DNA of 39,879 nucleotides from Rubripirellula sp. (GTDB lineage Bacteria > Planctomycetota > Planctomycetia > Pirellulales > Pirellulaceae). The DNA is taken from positions 37,045 through 76,923 of the forward strand of contig JAAXJB010000102.1 of the NCBI GenBank assembly GCA_012270065.1, written 5' to 3'. Positions 19,859 through 28,800 of this stretch are shown here, in pieces. Under the pieces are notes generated by a model. It was not told the origin of the DNA, searched no databases, and was given only the letters and a program-made list of their open reading frames with translations. Each line of letters begins with the position of its first letter. Within the stretch, counting starts at the first letter, position 1. The position numbers were made by a program, and so were the translations under genes.

Positions 19859-19928
19859 ATCTCAACAGATATCAATGTCGGGTTGCCGGGTCACTCACGT
19901 GATTGAGTGAATGTCTTGCTGTTGAGAT
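19859..19928. promoter_or_regulatory. Nested inverted repeats upstream of the sulfatase gene
   Basis: Outer arms ATCTCAACAG (19859-19868) and CTGTTGAGAT (19919-19928) are perfect 10-bp complements. Inside them TCACTCA (19891-19897) and TGAGTGA (19904-19910) form a second perfect inverted repeat with a 6-bp spacer, the geometry of a dimeric regulator site. The block starts 37 bp upstream of the sulfatase start codon. It could be an operator or the 5' leader structure of the sulfatase transcript. Confidence 0.4.
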
Positions 19929-20490
19929 TAAACCGGCAATGTTGTTGTCAAAGGTGACGCTCGTCGTCTGCTACCTTCCTCGGGCTGCCAGATTCTGGTG
20001 AGCGAAGTGATTGGCGTAATGATATTGTCAAACGTTCTGTCGGCTGACCTGCATCAAGCGATCCGGGACGCCACTTTTCCGGCACCCCCTGCAAAGAAAT
20101 CGTGAGCAGATCCGCTCCTCCCCAGTCCTCTACCGGCGACTTCCCCATTTAACGGGGAAAGTCCGATGTTTTCCAGTAATTCCATGATCGCGAACGTAAT
20201 TTGAAGCCCTGAATGTTGATCAAAACAGTGTCTTTACGATTTTTCGTGCGATCGAAAATCATCGAGTCAGAACTTGAAGAGCCATTTTCGGACGGTCTGA
20301 GCAAGCAGCCAGATCGCTGTTCCGGTGGAGATCTCTTTGGGCTGGCATGGGCTGGCATGGTGCAGAAATGTCTGATTTTGCGAGCCACAACACGGTTTTT
20401 TCGGCGTGCGAGGGATTTTGAGATGGAATGCAGGTGTACGTTTGCGTCGCTGATCGAAAAACCTGGTCGGTCAGCAGATGTCGGGAAAAC

Positions 20491-20520
20491 TTGATTGACG
20501 GGGCGAAATCACTGTATCTT
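20491..20520 (+). promoter_or_regulatory. Possible housekeeping promoter for the macroglobulin gene
   Basis: TTGATT (20491-20496) and TATCTT (20515-20520) are spaced by 18 bp, each matching four of six consensus positions of a sigma-70 promoter. The leader to the start codon at 20679 would be about 150 nt and would include the hairpin at 20573-20593. The match is weak and could be chance. Confidence 0.2.
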
Positions 20521-20572
20521 CCTCGATGAAAAGTCCGCACGTGGCCTCCATTGCCATGTTTTGCAGGTGTGA

Positions 20573-20593
20573 GCTCAATTTTTGAAATTGAGC
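20573..20593 (+). other. Leader hairpin upstream of the macroglobulin gene
   Basis: GCTCAATTT (20573-20581) and AAATTGAGC (20585-20593) are perfect 9-bp arms with a 3-nt loop, 85 bp upstream of the start codon. It is not followed by a T-run. It may be an operator at DNA level or a 5' leader structure. Confidence 0.4.
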
Positions 20594-20678
20594 CTAATGA
20601 ATGGGCAAATCCCTCGTACAGATGATGACATCAGCGCGGAGTGTGTCCTCGCTTTCCAATGGCCATCAGGTGAAAACC

Positions 20679-23600
20679 ATGAACCCACGTTTTTTTTCGA
20701 TCTCGAGCTTCGTTTTGACAGGAGTCCTGGTTGCCACGGCAGTGCTATTGAGCGTGACCGTCGATGGTGATGAAACCCGGCCCTCGGACAGCGTGAAAAC
20801 CAGTGTGACAACCAGCGTTCTCGGTGGCCCGCATCGGTACATGACGTACCTCAGCAGCGACAAGCCGATTTATAGGCCGGGCGAAACCGCTTACTTCCGT
20901 GGTGTCGTCCTTCACCATGCAACTCATCAGCCCCTGCCAGAGCATTCGAATCTGAATGCCGCTTTCAACATCCTGGGGCCCAAGGGCGATTCCGTTGCTT
21001 CCGGCTGGGTGGCTTCCGAGGAAAGTATTTTCGGATTGCATTGGACGATCCCGGAGCAGCAAGCGGGCGGCGAGTACACCGTCCAGATCAGTCATCCCGG
21101 AACCGGCTATGCACCCGCCGAACGCAAATTTGACATTCGAACTTATCGTGCCCCAAGATTGAACTCGCAAATCAAGTTTCTGCGTGATGGATACGGTGCA
21201 GGAGACGAAGTTGCTGCCACTCTTTCAGTTGAGCGTGCTGAGGGTGGTTTTCCGGCAGGTGCCCAGGTCACCATCATCGCACGAGTGGACGGGACCGAAG
21301 TTTTTGGGGGTACAGCCGTCGTTGATGCCAATGGAAACAGTATCGCCCGTTTCACTTTGCCTGAAAAAATCACGCGGGGTGAGGGAACACTTGTCATGAC
21401 CGTCCACGACGGTGGTGTCGTTGAAACAGCCAGCAAGACGATTCCGATTTTACTGCAGACCGTTGACTTGAAAATGTATCCCGAGGGTGGCGACTTGGTC
21501 GCTGGTCTGCCCAACCGGGTTTATTTCGAGGCGTTCACACCGGCAAAGAAACCAGCTGATCTGGCAGGGGTGATCCTCGATCAGAAAGGGAATGAGGTTG
21601 CCGATTTCAAGAGTCAACACGAGGGGCGTGGACGCTTTCGACTGACCCCTGAAGCCGGCGAAAAGTATTCACTGAAAATCACGCAGCCATCAGGAATCGA
21701 TACTGTTTTTCAATTACCCGAAGTGATGCCAGGGGCGGTCATTCAATCCAGCAAGGATGTCTACAAAGCCGGAGAACCGGTGGTCATGAAAGTGGGAGTG
21801 AGCGATGACCGTCCGTGTTCGGTGAGTTTGAGGCAACGCGAAACCGAAATCGCAAAGCTGAATTTCCCCGAGGGTGCCCGTGGCTTGACTGACGCAGTGT
21901 TCACACCTCCGGATTCTGCCGATGGCGTGCTGGTCGCAACTGTCTTGGACGACAATGGCAGGCCTTTGGCCGAACGATTGATCTTTCGTCAGCCAGCCAA
22001 TGGCCTGCAGGTCAAAATCACCCCAAGTGCAGAGCAATACACGCCTGGTGATTTGGCAAGGCTCGATATCGTCACAACGGACGCCAAGGGAGAGCCGGTT
22101 TCGGCGGTGGTTGGTTTGACAGTTACCGACGAGAGCGTGCTTGAAATGGTGGAAACTCGCGAACAGCCTCCGAGGCTTCCCGTCATGGTATTGCTCGAAA
22201 ACGATGTCCGGGATCTGGCGGATGCCCATGTCTATCTTGACCCACGGCAGGAAGGATCGGAACTCGCGGTTGATCTGCTGCTTGGCACCCAGGGTTGGCG
22301 GCGTTTTGCTCATTTGAACTTCAGCGAATTTCTTGCTGAATACGGAGATGACGCAGTTCGTGCCTTTGCGGTGCGTCTGCAGACCCAGTACTCAGCGATG
22401 ATCGAGGCAACCAATGAACTTGCCGACGATCTGTTTGGGGGTGCTGCCATTCCCAAGCAGGCCGCGGACAAAGAAGATCCCAATGCGTTGATTGGCGCTG
22501 CTATCGCTCAGCAGCAAGCTCCTGGCCGTGCATTGGGTCAGGCACAAGCGTTGGCTGAGCAACAGATGGAAGAACAAGATGAAGACATCGCCGAGTTTGA
22601 AATGGAGCAGAAACGTGATGTCGAAAGCAGAATAGCACGACAGCAAGACAACCAGCCAGTTGCCAGACGTAGATTGGCAGCAGCCCTCGAAAGCGCCATG
22701 AAAGTCCAGGCAGAGGGTGAAATCGCGATGAATGACTTTCTCTTCGGCGATGTCGGCGATGACATGGTTGCAGTTCGGGTTTACGCGCATCAAGTCCGTG
22801 AGGGTCGAAAGCCTGATGATCGGGTGGACTTCACCGAAACGTTGTACTGGAGCGCCGGAACCAAAACCGATGAAAATGGAAAAGCCAGTGTCGAGTTTTC
22901 TTTGAACGATTCTGTGACCAGTTTCCGGGTGTTTGCCGATGCATTTGCTGCGAACGGCGCGCTCGGGCAAGCTTCAACGAAAATTGAATCGGTTCAACCG
23001 TTTTATCTGGAACCGAAACTGCCGTTGGAGATTTCCACCGGTGACAGGGTCCGCATACCCGTGGGCCTCGTGAATGCAACGGATCAGCGTCTTGGGGAGG
23101 GAAGGTTTTCAGCTCGATGGATGATGGCAGGAACGAGTGACGGATCTGATTCCGGTTTTGTGCTCGACGCTGATGAAAGGCTCCGCGAATTGATTGGAAT
23201 CGGCCGTTTTGACGAGCCGGGAATCGCAGAGATCGTTTTGAGTGCCAATGTGGACGGCTATCAGGATCGTGTGACACGGAGCATTGTCGTCAAACCAATG
23301 GGATTCCCAGTCGAATCCGGTGCTGGTGGTTTGCTGGATCAGGAACAATCGATCACACATCAAATGACGATTCCACCATCACTTGTTGATGGCAGCATGA
23401 GCACCCGCATTGTTGTTTACCCAACTCCCTTGGCCAGCATGACCGAAGCTCTGGAAAGACTGATTCGAGAGCCTCACGGGTGCTTTGAACAGACGAGCTC
23501 AACGACCTATCCATTGGTGATGGCCCAACAGTATTTCCAGACTCATCAGGGTGTCGATCCCGGCCTGATCCAACGCAGTGCAGAAATGCTCGAAAAGGGA

Positions 23601-24896
23601 TACAAGCGTTTGACTGGATTTGAGTCCAAAAGTGGTGGGTTCGAGTGGTTCGGGAATGATCCAGGCCACGATGCTTTGACGGCTTACGGTTTGATGCAAT
23701 TCACAGACATGGCGGAGGTTCGTGATGTCGATTCTGCAATGTTGCAGAGAACGCGCGAATGGCTGCTGAAGCAACGTGATGGCAAGGGTGGTTTTGAGCG
23801 GAAAACTGGCACCCTGCATACATGGTTGGCAGTTCCAGAGGTCGCTTTCACCTACAACACATGGGCTTTGCTGAAAGCTGGTGCAGATGCCGATCTGTCA
23901 ACGGAAGTGGCATGGATCCGGGATGTTGCCGAAGCAACCGACAACACTTACGTGATGGCTCTTGCTGCCAACGTTTTTTCTCTCGCGGGCGATCTGGACG
24001 GTGTAGAGCACATGCTCGACAAGCTGGCCGGAAAGCAGGCAAGCGACGGGTCGCTCGACGGGGCAACTGTTTCGGTTGTCGGCAGTCATGGTGAAGCGCT
24101 CAAAATCGAAACGACAGCACTTGCTGCGATGGCATGGCTTGGCAACAAGTCCTACATCGACAACGTAGAAAACGCCATCAAGTATCTGGCGGCCGTCTGT
24201 AAAGGTGGACGATTTGGATCAACGCAATCAACGGTTCTGGCATTGCAGGCGATCGTCGCTTACGACCAGATGAACGCAAAACCCAAGGCACCGGGAACTT
24301 TGCAGTTGCTGGTTGACGGAATGCCGGTTGGAGAGCCAGTGGTTTTCAACGCTGAATCGCGGGGTGCCATTGAACTTCCCGAAGTTCATGAACTCTTGAC
24401 CGAAGGCAGGCATACGATTGAGGTGGTCATGGCCGGTGGATCGCAAATGCCATGTTCGATCACAGTCGACTACAACACGCTGACGCCGAATTCCTCGGAT
24501 GAGTGCAGGGTCGATCTGGAGGTTTCAATTGCAGACCGCAAGGTCGAAGAAGGTGGTAGCACTGAAGTCAATGTCAGCCTATTCAACACCACGAGCGAAA
24601 AAATCCCAACGCCCACGGCGATCATCGGTATTCCCGGAGGTCTGGAAGTGCGTCATGATCAACTGAAGGAACTCGTTGCGTCTGGCAAGATTGCCGCTTA
24701 CGAGGTGCGTGGACGTGAAGTCATCCTGTACTGGTTGAGCCTTGAAGCTGAGCAGGCTGTCGATGTCAGCATCAGCCTCGTTGCAGCGATTCCGGGAACT
24801 TACACCGGCCCTGCCAGCCGAGCTTACCTGTACTATACCGATGAGCACAAAATCTGGCGTGACGGTCTCAATGTGAAAATCCTGCCTGCAAAGTGA
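20679..24896 (+). CDS. Alpha-2-macroglobulin-like protein with thioester motif
   Basis: 1405 aa. The ATG at 20679 is chosen over an upstream in-frame ATG (20601) because AGGTGA precedes it and it opens a hydrophobic signal or anchor (FVLTGVLVATAVLLSVTV). No lipobox cysteine is visible. MG2-like domain from about residue 57 (SSDKPIYRPGETAYFRG). LLLGTQGWRRF marks the middle domains. A Gln/Glu/Ala-rich charged insert spans about 579-690. The A2M domain (YWSAGTKTDENGKASVEF, DSVTSFRVFADA) precedes HGC935-F-E-Q938, the CxEQ thioester. A helical thioester domain follows (GGFEWFGNDPGHDALTAYGL), then a receptor-binding-like C-terminus (YLYYTDEHKIWRDG). Family members trap proteases by covalent attachment after bait cleavage, so a protective role at the cell surface is likely. 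The pbpC partner seen in some bacteria is not adjacent. Confidence 0.93.
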   Translation: MNPRFFSISSFVLTGVLVATAVLLSVTVDGDETRPSDSVKTSVTTSVLGGPHRYMTYLSSDKPIYRPGETAYFRGVVLHHATHQPLPEHSNLNAAFNILGPKGDSVASGWVASEESIFGLHWTIPEQQAGGEYTVQISHPGTGYAPAERKFDIRTYRAPRLNSQIKFLRDGYGAGDEVAATLSVERAEGGFPAGAQVTIIARVDGTEVFGGTAVVDANGNSIARFTLPEKITRGEGTLVMTVHDGGVVETASKTIPILLQTVDLKMYPEGGDLVAGLPNRVYFEAFTPAKKPADLAGVILDQKGNEVADFKSQHEGRGRFRLTPEAGEKYSLKITQPSGIDTVFQLPEVMPGAVIQSSKDVYKAGEPVVMKVGVSDDRPCSVSLRQRETEIAKLNFPEGARGLTDAVFTPPDSADGVLVATVLDDNGRPLAERLIFRQPANGLQVKITPSAEQYTPGDLARLDIVTTDAKGEPVSAVVGLTVTDESVLEMVETREQPPRLPVMVLLENDVRDLADAHVYLDPRQEGSELAVDLLLGTQGWRRFAHLNFSEFLAEYGDDAVRAFAVRLQTQYSAMIEATNELADDLFGGAAIPKQAADKEDPNALIGAAIAQQQAPGRALGQAQALAEQQMEEQDEDIAEFEMEQKRDVESRIARQQDNQPVARRRLAAALESAMKVQAEGEIAMNDFLFGDVGDDMVAVRVYAHQVREGRKPDDRVDFTETLYWSAGTKTDENGKASVEFSLNDSVTSFRVFADAFAANGALGQASTKIESVQPFYLEPKLPLEISTGDRVRIPVGLVNATDQRLGEGRFSARWMMAGTSDGSDSGFVLDADERLRELIGIGRFDEPGIAEIVLSANVDGYQDRVTRSIVVKPMGFPVESGAGGLLDQEQSITHQMTIPPSLVDGSMSTRIVVYPTPLASMTEALERLIREPHGCFEQTSSTTYPLVMAQQYFQTHQGVDPGLIQRSAEMLEKGYKRLTGFESKSGGFEWFGNDPGHDALTAYGLMQFTDMAEVRDVDSAMLQRTREWLLKQRDGKGGFERKTGTLHTWLAVPEVAFTYNTWALLKAGADADLSTEVAWIRDVAEATDNTYVMALAANVFSLAGDLDGVEHMLDKLAGKQASDGSLDGATVSVVGSHGEALKIETTALAAMAWLGNKSYIDNVENAIKYLAAVCKGGRFGSTQSTVLALQAIVAYDQMNAKPKAPGTLQLLVDGMPVGEPVVFNAESRGAIELPEVHELLTEGRHTIEVVMAGGSQMPCSITVDYNTLTPNSSDECRVDLEVSIADRKVEEGGSTEVNVSLFNTTSEKIPTPTAIIGIPGGLEVRHDQLKELVASGKIAAYEVRGREVILYWLSLEAEQAVDVSISLVAAIPGTYTGPASRAYLYYTDEHKIWRDGLNVKILPAK

Positions 24897-24914
24897 GTTT
24901 GCAGGCAGATTTTT
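24882..24914 (+). terminator. Strong hairpin terminator, usable in both directions
   Basis: CTGCCTGCAAA (24882-24892) and TTTGCAGGCAG (24898-24908) form a perfect 11-bp stem whose 5-nt loop contains most of the macroglobulin stop codon (24894-24896). ATTTTT follows on the plus strand and GATTTT on the minus strand. It can therefore end the macroglobulin transcript and also the convergent transcript from the gene ending at 25072. Confidence 0.82.
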
Positions 24915-25071
24915 CCGGATGCGATCGTTGGAATGGCAATGATTGGATTAGCCTGGCAAGCCTGTTGAAGTGCTAAATGGGTGGCATGCTGAAAGTGACC
25001 GTGGTCAAGTCCGACGATTTTCATTCCTGTTTGGGGTTGGATGAAAATCAGCAGGAAGATTCACTGGAATT

Positions 25072-25749
25072 TCAGTTCCGACAGTCCCAGAGCTTCACGG
25101 AATCAAACACGACTTGGCAATCAGGACCACCTTTGAAAGTAAATCTGGGGCCCAGTTTGTCTTTCGGGTTGATGATGGTTACGGCTTGATGTTTGTAGGT
25201 TTTGTCATGTCCGTTGACGACAACTCGTATCTCACCCTGTCTGTATTCAATGACCAGATCGACCCACTCATTGAGCTTCATGCCTGACGCTGGCTCGGTG
25301 AAAGTCGGTCCGTCGGGCAGTTTGATTCGATGGCCACCACCTTCAAGATATCCCAGCACAATCATGTGATGGCCGATCTGGAAACTTGGTCTGCCGGGTG
25401 ACAGCTTTTTGGTATCAAACTTGTAACGCAGTTGACAGACAAACGACTCCGGAATGCGGTTGAGATGAACGACCGGTTCCAGTCCCAGATGGTGGTCCCG
25501 TTTGAGTGTCTTGATTGCTTCGTCCTTTGATTTGAATTTCGGCGATACGATCAGTTTCCCATCCTTGAGTTGTTTGTCTTTGGTTGGTGCACCCCATCGT
25601 TCGCGATTGAATTCACCTTCAAAGTCGTCCGCGTAGATCAACGAACCCTGTTCAAAAAGTTGAGATCTGAAGGTGTCTGGCTCGGCTGCATTGATGCTCA
25701 CGCAGATGATCGAAACGATCAGGGTTGTGCATGCAATCGCATGGTTCAT
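25072..25749 (-). CDS. Small secreted lamin-G/DUF1080-like protein
   Basis: 225 aa. The ATG at 25749 starts a signal peptide (AIACTTLIVSIICVSINA); codons upstream in frame look untranslated. The body is beta-rich: LIYADDFEGEFNRERWGA, DGKLIVSPKF, RIPESFVCQLRYKF, FQIGHHMIVLGYLEGGGH, LNEWVDLVIEYRQGEIRVVVNGH, and a closing CQVVFDSVKLWD. This pattern is that of concanavalin-like jelly rolls in the DUF1080/family-16-like group common in planctomycetes. I see no catalytic signature, so binding of a carbohydrate or a 3-keto-glycoside hydrolase-like activity are both possible. It is the last gene of the sigma/FecR/DUF1552/DUF1592 block, 132 bp after the large DUF1592 gene, and converges on the macroglobulin gene. 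Confidence 0.75.
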   Translation of the reverse strand: MNHAIACTTLIVSIICVSINAAEPDTFRSQLFEQGSLIYADDFEGEFNRERWGAPTKDKQLKDGKLIVSPKFKSKDEAIKTLKRDHHLGLEPVVHLNRIPESFVCQLRYKFDTKKLSPGRPSFQIGHHMIVLGYLEGGGHRIKLPDGPTFTEPASGMKLNEWVDLVIEYRQGEIRVVVNGHDKTYKHQAVTIINPKDKLGPRFTFKGGPDCQVVFDSVKLWDCRN

Positions 25750-25881
25750 GTTGGTGCTTCTTTTGTTGGGGTGATGTGGACACAACACAGAATTGCTGCG
25801 TTGGTATGAGCTGCCTTTTGTCAAACGCGAGTTCTGCTCTGCTGATCGTCAGCCATGGTCAGCGACGTCTCGGTGAGTGGC

Positions 25882-28800
25882 CTACTTCGTCCGAAATGCA
25901 TCGCTCTGCACGAGTGCATGAATAAAATCGCTGACTTTCGACCGGTGGTCCTTTGCCGCGAAGACGATTTCATCCGCCAGATCTTCATCGGTAAAGCCGA
26001 AGGGACGTCCCAGGGCATACTCGATCAGGTGTTGGGTGAAGCCGCGGGCAAAGTCGTCTTCCCGGTCAGCGATCAGATCACGCAGTTCGTTGTAATTGCT
26101 GAAGGTGGGGCCCTGGTAAAGTGCCCCGGAGGCGTCGATGGACCACGTCTTTCTCTTGCCAACGCCCCTACCTCGATTGTCTTGCATCTGATAGCTGTCT
26201 TCTGTTCGCCATTTTCCGGCGGCGTTGAAGTTTTCGAGTCCGAATCCAATGGGATCGATCTTTCGGTGACAGCTTGCGCACTGCGCTTCCTCCTGATGAG
26301 CAAGAAGCCGCTCACGTGTTGTCAGAACCTGCCCTTCAAGACGCGAAATTTGTGGAACGTTGGGAGGTGCTGGTGGTGGGGGAGAGTTCAGCAGATGCCG
26401 CAGAACCCACGCGCCGCGTTCGACAGGGCTGCTGTTGACGCCGTCGCTGCCCATTGCATGAATGGCTGCCATGCCGAGCAGACCGCCTCGGGGGGATCCG
26501 GGCGGAAGTTGAATCTTACGGAATTCGTCACCGGTAACGTCTTCGATGCCATAGTAGGTTGCGAGTAGTCCGTTGACGAAAACGTAGTCGCTCTTGAGAA
26601 GTTTACCGATGTAACCGGCGTTGGAGTCGTGTAGGAGATGGCTGAAGGATTGATAGACTTCTTCCCGGGTGGCCGCCCTCGTGCTCTCATCAAAATCCGG
26701 GTGTCGCTTGACGTCGAACTGGAACAGGTCGAGTCGTTCCATGTCCAGCCATTGATGGACGAAGCCAGACACGAAGTTTTCCGAACGGGGGTCAGCAATC
26801 ATCCGGGAAACCTGTTGCCGAAGAGTGTCCGGATTGTGTAATTCGTTCTGTGCTGCAAGTCGAAGCAATTCCCGATCCGGTGGGCTGCTCCACAGAAAAT
26901 AGGAAAGCCGGACAGCGAGCTCGCGATCATTGAGTTGGCGTTGTTGGGATTCATCGCCGGGTTCATGCAGATAAAGGAATCCTGGTGAAGCAAGGATGAC
27001 GCTCAATGGCATGCGAATTGCCACGTCAAAAGAGTCGCCGGCAGAACACCGTGTCCTGAAAATATTCACCAAGGCATCGATGTATTCGGGTTCGGGAGGC
27101 ACATCCCGAAACGCCGATTTCGCAAACTCGGTGAGGATGGCACGTGCACGTTCGGCTTCCACTTGTGTTTTAGCGACAGCATGAGAATTTTCCGTCCCCG
27201 GAGTCGTCCCGACGTTTGAGGCGTTTGCATGCTTTGCAAGAATCGTCTGCAAGGGTGAGCTTGTCGCGGGACTGTTGAAAGGCCCTTCCAACTCCACCCA
27301 GTCGATCCAGATAGCGGGCGGGTGTCCGTAGCCGTTTTTTTTCTTCCACGTGTCGTGCGCATCCCAAAGTGCTTTGAGGTTTCCGTTGTTCGGCTGTTTC
27401 TCCTGCACCGCAAACTCGCGAATCGTATTGGTGGTGATCTCAAGAGGGATTTCAATCGTTTCGGGGTTCTCGATGGTTCCCGTGACTTGATGAGTGCTGA
27501 TGGCTGGCCCCTCGAGTCCCTTGTTTCTGGTCTCGATTAGGCGCTGAGGATGCCCCACCTGGATGAAACGTCGTGAGGCTGGCGTCCCTTTTACTGCTCC
27601 GACACGCACGCGCATGACATAGCTGCCGGGCGGCAATTCCATTTTCTCCGCGGGAACAATGATGCGACCGGTGCCGTGGGCGACCTTCAGGTAAGTGCCG
27701 CGATCTCGATGCGGCAGGGCTGCGTAGTGTTTGTGATAGGCCAGATTGGCGCGATCATTCTCTGGATGGCTTTGTGCTGCTTTTTGCGAGTCGCGGAAGC
27801 CGAAGTCTTTTGGATCGGGGGTCCCCTCCAGTCGGTCAGCAAAGCCATAAGACCAGACCGGGTGCGCGGCCTTGGGGTCCGTTTTGCGAAATTTCGCCAT
27901 CCTCGCCTGGTTCTCGGGAGTCGCTGCCGCCTTGTCGACGCCCTTCTGCCAGCGGGTGAAGCGAGCGTAGGCATCTTCGATCGCTGCGATTTCTTTTTCG
28001 TTTGCGGGATTGATCGTCTTCTCCGGCTCGACGCGGACAAGCGTGGATTCCGTCGCCGCAGCCTCAGTGATTGGACCTTCCAACTCGATCCAATCAACCC
28101 AGATGGCGGGCGGTGTGCCGTATCCGTTCTCCTTCTTGTGGCGGCCAAAATCCTGTCTGATAAGTTTCTCCGACTTTCGTTCGCGTTCCTGTATGCCGAA
28201 TTCGCGAGGCGTGTTTGCGCCGATCTCGACATTGAGCTCAATGATTTCGGGGTTCTCAATGGTGCCAGATATCGGTTGCGTGCTGAGCAGTTTGGCGAAG
28301 CCGCGCGACGCTCCTTTGGCCGTTTGGGGATGACCGATTGCGATGAAATGGCGTGAAGGATCGGAGCCTTTCACCACGCCGGCCCGGATCCTGAGTTTGT
28401 AGTTGCCCGACGGAACGTCTTTCGGATTGGGGCGAATGTCAAAGCGTTGAACCCCCCGTGAAAGTTTCAGGTAGGCACCCCGATCGTTGTGCGGAAGCTC
28501 GGCGTAGTGCTTCATGTAGCTGTGATAGCGCTGATAGGGGCTGTATAAGGCCGCAATGGCATTGATTGGATCGCTGCCGCCATAGTCGCGAGGATCGGGT
28601 GCTCCTTTGAGAAGACCAGCCTTTTGATACTTAAGAACAGGACTGGAATCATAATCCGGGTGCTTCTTACGAAGCGCGGCCACAACTTCCTGGTTTTCAG
28701 CAGCTGCGACTGCCTTGTCGACTCCTTCTTTCCAGGGGAGCCATTTATTCTCGTAGTTGTCTTCCAGTCTCTTGGTAATTTCCGCGTTCTTTGCGTTGAC

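Larger units (their letters stand above)
19823..20678. other. 856-bp divergent intergenic region
   Basis: Lies between the minus-strand sulfatase and the plus-strand macroglobulin gene, and should hold both promoters. I see nested inverted repeats near the sulfatase side (19859-19928), a TTCCCC/GGGGAA hairpin (20141-20159), a 10-bp tandem duplication GCTGGCATGG (20341-20360), and a hairpin at 20573-20593. Several short open frames exist on both strands. None has a signal, motif or ribosome site that supports a gene. Confidence 0.5.

Noticed and set aside
20213-20494. 93-codon plus-strand frame in the divergent intergenic region
   Set aside because: No ribosome site, no recognisable motif, high Cys/Arg content, and an overlapping open frame on the other strand. 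It looks like chance.
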